5,978 bases of DNA, taken from contig JBEKEX010000164.1 of NCBI GenBank assembly GCA_050013615.1, positions 1 to 5,978 of the forward strand, written 5' to 3'. Source of the DNA: JBEKEX01 sp050013615. GTDB lineage: Bacteria; Chloroflexota; Anaerolineae; Anaerolineales; Anaerolineaceae. Within the stretch, counting starts at the first letter, position 1; each line of letters begins with the position of its first letter. This document shows, one piece after another, positions 1 to 5,013 of the stretch. The position numbers were made by a program, and so were the translations under genes. Below the pieces are notes generated by a model, which did not search any database, was not told where the DNA came from, and was given only the letters and a program-made list of their open reading frames with translations.

Positions 1-255
1 AAAGTAAAGCCGGTGCATGGCTTCTGCACCCAAGCTGCTTCGGCAATCGTGATCCTGACGGCGGCTTTGTTGGGCGGCCCGGTCAGCTCCACGCAGGTCA
101 TCGGATCCACCTTGCTGGGCGTGGGCTCGGCGGAACGTGTCAACATGGTACGCTGGAACGTTGCGGGGCAAATTGCCATTGCCTGGCTGTTGACCATTCC
201 GGCTTCTGCTGCGATTGCGGCCATGCTTTATCTGGCCGTGCACGGTCTTTTATAA
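1..255 (+). CDS. PiT-family inorganic phosphate transporter, C-terminal part (5' end outside window)
   Basis: This is the last 84 residues of an inner-membrane inorganic phosphate permease of the PiT family (PF01384), which takes up phosphate with a cation. The frame is open from base 1 and ends at TAA 253-255, so the gene is cut by the window edge; the GTG at 13 is an internal valine, not a start. The visible part carries the C-terminal PiT repeat signature: GGPVSSTQV (residues 25-33 of the fragment), GVGSAERVNMVRW (40-52) and AWLLTIPASA (61-70), followed by a last hydrophobic helix ending shortly before the stop. The GGPVSSTQ loop belongs to the duplicated family motif that lines the phosphate pathway. 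The gene converges on the lipoprotein gene downstream. Family assignment is firm; whether the substrate is Pi alone or a metal phosphate cannot be told from this part. Confidence 0.9.
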   Translation, partial: KVKPVHGFCTQAASAIVILTAALLGGPVSSTQVIGSTLLGVGSAERVNMVRWNVAGQIAIAWLLTIPASAAIAAMLYLAVHGLL

Positions 256-279
256 AATTATAGAGGAGGGGGGCCTTTA

Positions 280-324
280 AATGTCAAACGCCTGGGTGAG
301 GGGGGCACTCAAGCGTTTGACATT
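280..324. repeat. long imperfect inverted repeat (hairpin), possible bidirectional terminator or dispersed palindromic element
   Basis: The arms AATGTCAAACGC (280-291) and GCGTTTGACATT (313-324) are perfect 12-base reverse complements. After one C/A mismatch (292/312) pairing resumes for six more steps, 293-298 with 306-311, including one G-U wobble, leaving a seven-base purine loop at 299-305. RNA from either strand could fold. The flanks are only moderately T-rich (ATTATTATG on the plus strand, TTTAAAGG on the minus strand), so it is not a textbook intrinsic terminator. Its place between convergent genes fits termination in both directions; a mobile palindromic repeat is the alternative. 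Confidence 0.7.
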
Positions 325-397
325 ATTATGTTATCAGGTAGAGATTAAAAAAGGATTAAAACAAGTCTACAAGAGTATTGGAATTGCATTGCAAATA

Positions 398-413
398 CGT
401 TGGATCTCCAACG
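398..413. repeat. short perfect palindrome downstream of the lipoprotein gene
   Basis: CGTTGGA (398-404) and TCCAACG (407-413) are exact reverse complements separated by two bases. The site lies 26 bases beyond the stop of the minus-strand lipoprotein gene. No T-run follows directly on the minus strand; the next one is the T-rich stretch complementary to about 345-362. It might be a weak terminator stem or a protein-binding site. Function is unknown. Confidence 0.4.
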
Positions 414-439
414 GGCACCTCTGGAAAAGTCCACATGAA

Positions 440-952
440 CTAGGGTGCACCGGCTGTGATGGTGGGCAAGGCCTCTTGTTTGATATCAATATCCACCGCC
501 ACGTTGCTGCCGCTGGCGGTGATGATAATCGTGGCGGTACGATTTTCTTTGGTATAGATCAGCCAGGCCGCGTGTTCCATGACCTCTTCACCTGGGGCTT
601 CTCCCCAACCTTCGGCAGGCATCTGTTGCCTATAATAGGCAAGCACATCTTTGAAAGCCGTTGTGGTCGAATACAAAACATGAGTCTGGCTGCCGTAGAA
701 ACCGATCGCATTGGACAGGACAGGGATATCCTTGGGTGCTTCTGCTTTGTTAGCACCCGGCGTGATCGCTTGAAGGGTGAGATTGATATCGCCTTGCGCC
801 TGGGTGATGAATGCCTGTGCGGTGCTGCCGGCACCCTGTGAGATCTGGTTAAGGTCCGGGAGAGTCGCGCTAAACGAGCAGGCAATCACCAACAAAACAG
901 TGAAGCCAAGGACGGCAAGAGAGCGTCTGGTTGCAGGTGGTTGGGTGTTCAT
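440..952 (-). CDS. putative lipoprotein with YY...GW motif domain
   Basis: This 170-residue protein is predicted to be exported and lipid-anchored. A short positive N-terminus (RR at 9-10) is followed by a hydrophobic stretch (about 12-24) ending in the lipobox VIAC, which makes C25 the likely lipidated cysteine. The mature part has a low-complexity linker to about residue 70, then DIPVL (75-79) and a compact domain with HVLYSTTT (91-98), DVLAYYRQQM (102-111) and GW (115-116), ending in beta-like strands around 130-157. The same spaced motifs occur in the lipoprotein at 5014-5556. I do not recognise a named family and assign no function. The ATG at 952-950 overlaps the TGA of adenosine deaminase in an ATGA arrangement, which fixes the start and implies translational coupling to add. 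Linkage to add need not mean a nucleoside-related role. Confidence 0.8.
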   Translation of the reverse strand: MNTQPPATRRSLAVLGFTVLLVIACSFSATLPDLNQISQGAGSTAQAFITQAQGDINLTLQAITPGANKAEAPKDIPVLSNAIGFYGSQTHVLYSTTTAFKDVLAYYRQQMPAEGWGEAPGEEVMEHAAWLIYTKENRTATIIITASGSNVAVDIDIKQEALPTITAGAP

Positions 953-1944
953 GTCTTCTTTGCCAATAGGGCCTGTTTTTCTTCTGCACTCAAGAAGGCG
1001 GTTTCCAGGGCGTTGTGCTGTGCCTCGCGGATTTGAGCGGGGCTCAACCCGGCTTTGGGGGCGGCGATCTCATACTCGTAATGCAGATCGATGGCGCTGA
1101 TGCCGGGATCATCGGTGTTGATGGAAGCCTTCAATCCCTGTTCGATGAAAAATTTAAGGGGATGGCTGGCATAGCCGGCTACAGTGCTGGTCTGCACATT
1201 GCTGGTCAGGTTGGATTCGATGCCGATCTGGTGCTCGCGCAAGTAATCGATCAAGCGGGGGTCTTCGGGGGCGTGCACAGCATGCCCGATACGCTCGGCG
1301 CCCAACTGGCGGATGGCCTGCCACACCGATTTGGGGCCGGCGGCTTCGCCGGCATGAACGGTGATGTGCCAACCGGCGTCCCGGGCGCGTCTGAAGTGCT
1401 CGACGAACAACTCACCGGGGTAATGGATCTCGTCGCCGGCCAGGTCCAGGGCAATGATGCGTTTTTTCTGAGTGAGCAGGGCCTCCAATTCTTTCATTCC
1501 AGCTTCGGGACCGTAAGTGCGGCTGATGATGCCGATGAGATTGACCTTCAAGCCAAAGTCGCGCAGCCCGGCCTCGATGCCGTCACACACCGCTTCCGTC
1601 ACCATTGCCGGGTCCAGATGGTGCGCTTCAGCCATGAACCAAGGGCTGAAACGCAGTTCCAGGTAATCTATGTGTTCGCGGGCAGCATCTTCCACGGCTT
1701 CGTAGGCAATGCGGCGGCAAGCGGCAGAGTCCACCATCACCATGGTCTGATATTGGAACTTTTTGAAGAAGGCTAATATATCCGGTTGGGGATCGGTGAC
1801 CTGGGTGAACGGACGCAACGCTTCCACGTCCCAGGCGGGCAGGGATAAATGGTGCTCGCGACATAGATCGATGATGGTCTGCGTGCGTACACTGCCATCC
1901 AGGTGATGGTGCAGTTCAACCAGTGGGAATGATGGATCGATCAT
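949..1944 (-). CDS. add: adenosine deaminase
   Basis: Zinc hydrolase that converts adenosine and 2'-deoxyadenosine to inosine and deoxyinosine in purine salvage, in the cytoplasm. At 331 residues it has the usual bacterial length, close to E. coli Add. All active-site motifs are visible: zinc ligands in ELHHHLDGS (H12, H14), LELRFSP (95-101), DLAGDE (167-172), HAGE (H197 zinc ligand, E200 catalytic), RIGHA (H221), SNLTSNVQT (244-252) and NTDDPG (D278/D279, zinc and catalytic aspartates). The C-terminal stretch FLSAEEKQAL also resembles E. coli Add as I recall it, which favours true adenosine deaminase over adenine or aminofutalosine deaminases of the same superfamily. ATG 1944 has GGAG six bases upstream. 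It lies 80 bases after a deoxyribosyltransferase-like gene on the same strand and overlaps the downstream lipoprotein gene by four bases. No clear promoter of its own is seen. Confidence 0.96.
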   Translation of the reverse strand: MIDPSFPLVELHHHLDGSVRTQTIIDLCREHHLSLPAWDVEALRPFTQVTDPQPDILAFFKKFQYQTMVMVDSAACRRIAYEAVEDAAREHIDYLELRFSPWFMAEAHHLDPAMVTEAVCDGIEAGLRDFGLKVNLIGIISRTYGPEAGMKELEALLTQKKRIIALDLAGDEIHYPGELFVEHFRRARDAGWHITVHAGEAAGPKSVWQAIRQLGAERIGHAVHAPEDPRLIDYLREHQIGIESNLTSNVQTSTVAGYASHPLKFFIEQGLKASINTDDPGISAIDLHYEYEIAAPKAGLSPAQIREAQHNALETAFLSAEEKQALLAKKT

Positions 1945-2039
1945 GGGCGGCTCCGGCAGGATGAATGGTCTGAGAGTGAGACTCTACCAGCATATGGTGC
2001 TAAAGGATTGAAGAAAGTCCGGCGGCAAAGCCCCTACTT
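1945..2039. other. short gap upstream of add
   Basis: This 95-base spacer separates add from the deoxyribosyltransferase-like gene on the same strand. It contains a small perfect palindrome, AGAGT-GAG-ACTCT (1973-1985), and another, AGCA-TATGG-TGCT (1989-2001), either of which could be an operator half-site or chance. On the minus strand a TATGCT lies in the second palindrome, but no good -35 sits upstream of it, so a separate add promoter is unproven. No terminator separates the two genes, so read-through is possible. Confidence 0.4.
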
Positions 2040-2459
2040 TTAGGATGCTTTTGCCAAAAGATCATTAGTATCGGCCGGGTAGAAGACCGGGATCAGCTCG
2101 TCGGGTGAGTTGTAGAAAACCACCCGGCTGGCAACGCCTTCCAGTGTGGTCGAAAGATCTGCTCCCGTGCGCCCCGCGGCGATTACCGGGATGCCGCGGG
2201 CATAGGCATAACCGGCTTCGGTGCCCAACCCCACGCCTTTTTCGGTGAACTCGACCAGCACAAAGTCGCAGCCGTTGATCTCTTTAAAAGTCTGCTGCAT
2301 CAACTGGCGCGGGGTGAACTGGTGCTCCCCCCACTGCTCCAGGTCGCGGGCGATGCAGACCACGCTATGGCCGCATGCCTCCAAGGCGTGACAGATCGAT
2401 TCGATACGCTTCCGGTTACTGAAACCCTCGACGGTTTTGATCGAAAGGAAGATTCTCAA
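2040..2459 (-). CDS. nucleoside 2-deoxyribosyltransferase / DNPH1-like protein (TTG start)
   Basis: This 139-residue protein has the Rossmann-like layout of the nucleoside 2-deoxyribosyltransferase family (PF05014), whose members cleave or exchange the glycosidic bond of deoxynucleosides or their 5'-monophosphates. Visible are the first strand RIFLSI (2-7), a helix with NRKRIESICHALEACG (15-30), strand SVVCIA, then the hallmark CDFVLVEFTEKGVGLGTEAGYA (64-85, written here as consecutive motif blocks CDFVLVE, GVGLG and TEAGYA), and a final strand GIPVIAA. D65 and E81 sit where the family has its sugar-binding Asp and nucleophilic Glu; the pattern is close to the E-V-T-x(5-7)-G-x-E-x-G of DNPH1/Rcl hydrolases. 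The open frame runs further upstream, but that part is the antisense-like out-of-phase copy of the previous gene. I therefore choose TTG 2459-2457, which places the start 22 bases after the previous stop, with GAGGT (2476-2472) twelve bases away. The exact substrate is not determinable. Confidence 0.78.
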   Translation of the reverse strand: MRIFLSIKTVEGFSNRKRIESICHALEACGHSVVCIARDLEQWGEHQFTPRQLMQQTFKEINGCDFVLVEFTEKGVGLGTEAGYAYARGIPVIAAGRTGADLSTTLEGVASRVVFYNSPDELIPVFYPADTNDLLAKAS

Positions 2460-2481
2460 AGTGTGGTTCCCACCTCGGGAG

Positions 2482-2946
2482 TTAACGGGTGAAATGGATG
2501 GAGTTATTGTCGTACCAGGTGAAAGTGAAATCGTTGGCGCTCTTTGGCACGAAGAAAACCAGGTACAACTGTTTGTCGTAGTCGCCACCGGAATCACCGG
2601 CGATCTTGGTCCCATCCGGCAGGGTGATGATGGCGGATGTGGCATTATCGAAGAAGGAATTGTGATATTTAAACGGATCTGAAGAATCTTTGGTCTGGAA
2701 AGATAATGCTACCACGTCACGATCCATGTCGGCCAGGAAACAGGGGCTATCACTGGAGTAGGAACAACCTTGCGGGAAACTACTCCCCACCTCTGCTTTG
2801 ATGAGCGCAAACGTGCCGAACGGTGTGGTCATGTCAACCGGGAAAGGCGAGCTTTTGCTTGACGGGTGGCTGAACAAGAGGAACCCCAAGACGATCAATA
2901 CGACAACAACTGGGATGATAGCCCACAACCATTTTTTCTTCGACAT
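2482..2946 (-). CDS. membrane-anchored secreted protein of unknown function
   Basis: This is a 154-residue protein with a KKK-headed N-terminal transmembrane anchor (about residues 6-25) and a single extracytoplasmic domain. After a Ser/Pro-rich linker (26-38) come TPFGTFALIKAEVG (41-54), a Cys pair in CSYSSDSPC (61 and 69, a possible disulfide), VVALSFQTKD (78-87), ITLPDGTKI (107-115), LYLVFFVPK (127-135) and FTFTWYDN (140-147). The run of alternating hydrophobic strands looks like a small beta-sandwich, similar in style to DUF4352-type Ig-like domains; this is inference. It is not a lipoprotein because no lipobox cysteine follows the helix. ATG 2946 has a strong GAGGAGG eight bases or less upstream. 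It is the first gene of a probable unit with the deoxyribosyltransferase-like gene, with a candidate promoter at 2982-3010. Confidence 0.78.
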   Translation of the reverse strand: MSKKKWLWAIIPVVVVLIVLGFLLFSHPSSKSSPFPVDMTTPFGTFALIKAEVGSSFPQGCSYSSDSPCFLADMDRDVVALSFQTKDSSDPFKYHNSFFDNATSAIITLPDGTKIAGDSGGDYDKQLYLVFFVPKSANDFTFTWYDNNSIHFTR

Positions 2947-2981
2947 TCATTCCTCCTCGTTTGTGAAAACGGCCTGTCACA

Positions 2982-3010
2982 TTTATAACACGACACATCT
3001 GCAATTACAA
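2982..3010 (-). promoter_or_regulatory. candidate sigma-70 type promoter for the 2946-2482 gene
   Basis: Reading the minus strand, TTGTAA (3010-3005; 4 of 6 to consensus) is separated by 17 bases from TATAAA (2987-2982; 5 of 6). Transcription would start about 30 bases upstream of ATG 2946, with GAGGAGG in the leader. A small inverted repeat, TGCAC (3012-3016) and GTGCA (3025-3029), lies just upstream of the -35 box and could be an operator. Confidence 0.5.
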
Positions 3011-3055
3011 CTGCACAAGGCGTGGTGCAAGAGGAATAAGTTTTGAATCGACATT

Positions 3056-3484
3056 TTATTTCTCGTCGATGCCCAGAACGCGCAACAACACCCGGCGGCT
3101 GTGACTGCCGGAACGATGTTCAAAGAGATAGATGCCCTGCCAACTGCCGAGACATAATGCCTCATCATCCACGGGGATGCTCAGGCTGGTGGACAATAAT
3201 GCGGCGCGCAAGTGCGACGAGGAATCATCCGGCCCTTCTAGGGTGTGGCGATACCAGGATTGCATTTCGGGAGCCAACTTTTCAAGATAGGTTTCGATAT
3301 CCTGGCGCGCACTGGGATCGTAACTCTCATTGATGATAAGTGAAGCGCTGGTATGCTGGATGTAAAGAAAACACATCCCTTCCTGCACCTGCCACTGGTG
3401 GATGCGCTTGGTGACTTCATCGGTAAAAGGGTAGAGGCCTTTACCGAGGGTGGAGATGATCAAGGTTTCTTTGTGCCAGGACAT
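3056..3484 (-). CDS. YjbQ/UPF0047 family protein (secondary thiamine-phosphate synthase-like)
   Basis: This 142-residue protein covers the whole YjbQ/UPF0047 family (PF01894, COG0432), a small soluble enzyme-like fold usually about 130-145 residues long. E. coli YjbQ has been reported to have weak thiamine phosphate synthase activity, but the physiological role of the family is unsettled. Conserved blocks are all present: HTSASLIINE (44-53), the DP...D pattern (D57, D62), H80, GPDDSSSH (84-91) and LGSWQGIYLFEHR (112-124). H44, H80, H91 and the acidic residues make up the usual metal-like site. No thiamine genes are nearby, so context gives no support for a thiamine role. ATG 3484 is taken because the family N-terminus fits; its ribosome binding site is weak, with no good GGAG upstream. 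A coding remnant lies 54 bases upstream on the same strand. Confidence 0.9.
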   Translation of the reverse strand: MSWHKETLIISTLGKGLYPFTDEVTKRIHQWQVQEGMCFLYIQHTSASLIINESYDPSARQDIETYLEKLAPEMQSWYRHTLEGPDDSSSHLRAALLSTSLSIPVDDEALCLGSWQGIYLFEHRSGSHSRRVLLRVLGIDEK

Positions 3485-3538
3485 TGAGGTTCGCTTTTTT
3501 ATTTCAACTTGTCATGAAGAATTCAAGGCCCATCCTTC

Positions 3539-3676
3539 TTATTCTACTTGAAACCAGGAGGGACATTCGATAATTATGGACGCTTTTCCGGCATTAACCA
3601 AATAGAAACGATCTGGGTTGTCGGGATAGGAAGCTAGAATATGCCCTCGGCAACGCTCGCCGGGACCTAAAAATCC
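3539..3676 (-). pseudogene. possible 5'-truncated gene remnant, 45 codons without a start
   Basis: On the minus strand an open stretch runs from just after a TAA (3679-3677) to a TAA at 3541-3539. It encodes 45 residues with a very protein-like composition: GFLGPGERCRGHI (1-13), LASYPDNPDRFYLVNAG (14-30), KASIIIECP (31-39) and a C-terminal WFQVE. There is no ATG or GTG in frame; the only TTG comes late (codon 26). Two cysteines (9 and 38) could pair. The two in-frame stops just upstream (TGA TAA) and lack of a start suggest a gene that lost its 5' part, or one disrupted by a frameshift. A 45-codon open frame is not rare by chance, so the call rests on residue content. I do not recognise the family. 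Confidence 0.4.
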
Positions 3677-3708
3677 TTATCAAATCTTCACCAGTTCTTC
3701 ATTGCTTT

Positions 3709-3736
3709 TTTACAACAGCGAAGTAGTATATAGGAT
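3709..3736 (+). promoter_or_regulatory. candidate promoter for the PepSY-like/zinc-ribbon pair
   Basis: TTTACA (3709-3714; 5 of 6 to the -35 consensus) is followed after 16 bases by TAGGAT (3731-3736; 4 of 6), inside a TATATAGGAT stretch that also offers alternative -10 phasings. The predicted start would leave a leader of roughly 45-50 bases before ATG 3791. No other convincing promoter lies between the YjbQ gene and this unit. Confidence 0.42.
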
Positions 3737-3790
3737 GAAAAGTAGCGGAAATGTCGACAATGAATTCGATCGTGTTGTAAGGAGAAAGTG

Positions 3791-4546
3791 ATGAGGCGAG
3801 AATTTTTAATTGGAATACCGGTCGTGGTCGCCGCGATTGCCCTGGGTGTGGCAGCAGCATTTGGAGCCAGTCGGTTGATCGATAACTCAACGACTGCCTC
3901 TGGCAATGGAAGTATTTCGAGCCCCCAGCGAACGACGAATCTGCCTGCCATTCCACAGCAAAATGAACGCGGAAACGGGTATAGTGGCGGGCCGAATAAC
4001 CGCAGCATGGGGCCCGGCATGATGTGGCAAGGAAACCAGGGCTACAACCAGCAGCAGACCAGCCAGCGTATCACCATTGACCAGGCGATACAGGCCGCCC
4101 AGGGTTATGCCACCCAGGTTGGGACGAATCTCACCGTGGCAGAGGTCATGGAATTTCAAAACAATTTTTATGCGCTCGTGACCGAAAAGGATACCAGCCG
4201 CGGCGCCTTTGAGCTGCTGATCGATCCCTACACCGGAGCTGTTTCCCGTGAGATTGGGCCGGATATGATGTGGAATATCAAATACGGCTACATGCGAACG
4301 AGCAACTCAACGGATAATACGGTCACGCTAGAGCAAGCACAGGCGGACGCGCAGAAGGCATTGGATGCCCAGGTGCCCGGCGCTAAGCTCGAGACCGACG
4401 GATATAGCTTTTATGGGTATTACACTTTTGATTACCAGGTCAACAGTCAGATCGCCGGCATGTTGAGTGTCAATGGATTCGACGGCCAGGTCTGGTTCCA
4501 CACCTGGCATGGGTCATTTATTGCAGAGAAAGAGGTTGGAAAATGA
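3791..4546 (+). CDS. secreted/anchored protein with two PepSY-like domains
   Basis: This 251-residue envelope protein begins with a hydrophobic segment (about 6-26) that is a signal anchor or signal peptide; no lipobox cysteine is present. A long linker rich in Asn, Gly, Gln and Ser (32-92) contains MGPGMMW (73-79). Two similar domains follow. The first (about 93-162) has ITIDQAIQAA, a central strand pair NNFYALV and ELLIDPYTGAV, and ends with MMWN. The second (about 177-245) has VTLEQAQADAQKAL, FYGYYTFDY and LSVNGFDGQVWFH. Helix, then strands, then D-x-x-(T)G-x-V is the PepSY pattern, a domain known from peptidase propeptides and envelope proteins. ATG 3791 is preferred over GTG 3788 because AAGGAG (3779-3784) is six bases from it. 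The stop overlaps the next start (ATGA, 4543-4546). Met clusters could bind metal, but this is speculation. Confidence 0.8.
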   Translation: MRREFLIGIPVVVAAIALGVAAAFGASRLIDNSTTASGNGSISSPQRTTNLPAIPQQNERGNGYSGGPNNRSMGPGMMWQGNQGYNQQQTSQRITIDQAIQAAQGYATQVGTNLTVAEVMEFQNNFYALVTEKDTSRGAFELLIDPYTGAVSREIGPDMMWNIKYGYMRTSNSTDNTVTLEQAQADAQKALDAQVPGAKLETDGYSFYGYYTFDYQVNSQIAGMLSVNGFDGQVWFHTWHGSFIAEKEVGK

Positions 4547-4950
4547 AAAATTTTTGGAAATGGTTATTAATCTTTGTGGGTGTGCTGGTGGCGGCATTTT
4601 TGGTCGCACTGGCGTTCTTTAACCGCCTGGGTCGTGTGTGGGGACCGATGGTGATGATGGGTGGGTTCCACCGCGGCATTGGGCTTGGCTTTGGCTTCGG
4701 CGGCTGGCTGATGATGCTCGGCATGCTGCTGGGCTGGGTCTTGGTGGGTGTGTTGGTCATCACCGGTATCGTTGCCCTGGTACGCGGTTCCAGAAGCCAA
4801 CCGGCGCAAATTTCACCGGCGGCAATTTCTCCGACGCCAGCTCAGGAACCTGAGCCGGTGAAGACCTGTGAACGCTGCGGCAAACCCCTGCAACCCGATT
4901 GGGTGAGCTGCCCCTATTGCGGTAAAAAGGTTAAAAAAGTTCAGAGTTGA
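4543..4950 (+). CDS. small two-helix membrane protein with C-terminal zinc ribbon
   Basis: This 135-residue protein has a first transmembrane helix at about 7-26, a Gly/Met-rich middle (MVMMGGFHRGIGLGFGFGG, 36-54), a second helix at about 55-80, a Pro/Ala-rich linker (84-105) and a C-terminal zinc ribbon: CERC (109-112) and CPYC (123-126), spaced by ten residues, each followed by Gly-Lys. The tail is strongly basic. Such ribbons normally face the cytoplasm, which with two helices puts both ends inside. The ATG overlaps the stop of the PepSY-like gene by four bases and has GAGG seven bases upstream, so the two are made from one message and probably act together at the membrane. I do not recognise a named family. 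Possible roles include a membrane scaffold or sensor for the secreted partner; none is demonstrated. Confidence 0.82.
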   Translation: MKNFWKWLLIFVGVLVAAFLVALAFFNRLGRVWGPMVMMGGFHRGIGLGFGFGGWLMMLGMLLGWVLVGVLVITGIVALVRGSRSQPAQISPAAISPTPAQEPEPVKTCERCGKPLQPDWVSCPYCGKKVKKVQS

Positions 4951-4954
4951 TGAT

Positions 4955-4991
4955 AAAGAGAGCCCAGGCGGAAGCCCGGGCTCTCTTTTTT
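4955..4991 (+). terminator. intrinsic terminator of the PepSY-like/zinc-ribbon pair
   Basis: A stem of AAAGAGAGCCC (4955-4965) with GGGCTCTCTTT (4978-4988) continues after one A-C mismatch with three more pairs and closes on a GGAA tetraloop (4970-4973). A run of six T (4986-4991) completes it. It starts four bases after the stop codon. It also faces the end of the convergent lipoprotein gene, but the minus-strand T-run is weaker. Confidence 0.93.
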
Positions 4992-5013
4992 AGATAGATA
5001 TTTATTCCAAAAC

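Larger units (their letters stand above)
256..439. other. non-coding gap between convergent genes
   Basis: This gap separates the phosphate transporter (plus) from the lipoprotein gene (minus). I see no protein-like reading on either strand. It holds a long hairpin (280-324), a purine run containing a Shine-Dalgarno-like GAGGAGG at 263-269, an A-rich tract near 345-362 and a short palindrome at 398-413. No canonical hairpin plus T-run terminator is present for either converging gene, so the hairpin at 280-324 is the most likely site for stopping transcription. The purine run is followed by an ATG at 281, but that frame soon runs antisense through the lipoprotein gene and is not credible as a gene. 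Confidence 0.6.
3485..3790. other. divergent intergenic region
   Basis: This 306-base gap lies between the YjbQ gene (minus) and the PepSY-like gene (plus). Its left half holds the 45-codon minus-strand remnant described separately. Its right half holds the candidate promoter and leader of the plus-strand pair. Between them (3677-3705) I see nothing recognisable. For YjbQ, a TTGAAT on the minus strand near 3519-3524 is followed by an A/T-rich stretch at poor spacing, which is not enough to call a promoter. Confidence 0.5.

Noticed and set aside
317..345. TTGACA at 317-322 as a plus-strand promoter
   Set aside because: The -35-like box is part of the hairpin arm, no acceptable -10 box lies 16-18 bases downstream, and there is no plus-strand gene to serve.
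281..841. Plus-strand 186-codon open frame with a GAGGAGG-like site upstream of ATG 281
   Set aside because: Most of it lies antisense to the lipoprotein gene, its first part crosses the hairpin, and the translation has no domain or family-like pattern. The Shine-Dalgarno-like run is also too far (11-12 bases) from the ATG.
1015..1776. Long plus-strand open frame (253 codons) opposite add
   Set aside because: It is a mirror of the add codon bias; add has every catalytic motif of its family, and the antisense frame has no start signal or recognisable domain.
2460..2645. N-terminal extension of the deoxyribosyltransferase-like frame
   Set aside because: The extra 62 residues overlap the membrane-anchored gene out of phase, are low-complexity Pro/Ser/Thr, and precede the true family N-terminus.
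2798..3333. Plus-strand open frames opposite the 2946-2482 and YjbQ genes
   Set aside because: They are antisense to genes with clear start sites or family motifs and show no protein-like composition.
3688..4159. Minus-strand open frames opposite the start of the PepSY-like gene
   Set aside because: They lie antisense to a gene with a good ribosome binding site, signal segment and coupled partner, and their translations look like shadows.
4518..4853. His/Pro/Thr-rich frames overlapping the zinc-ribbon gene on both strands
   Set aside because: Their composition follows from reading Gly/Met/Trp codons of the real gene in other frames; the frame with CxxC pairs and two membrane helices is the real one.
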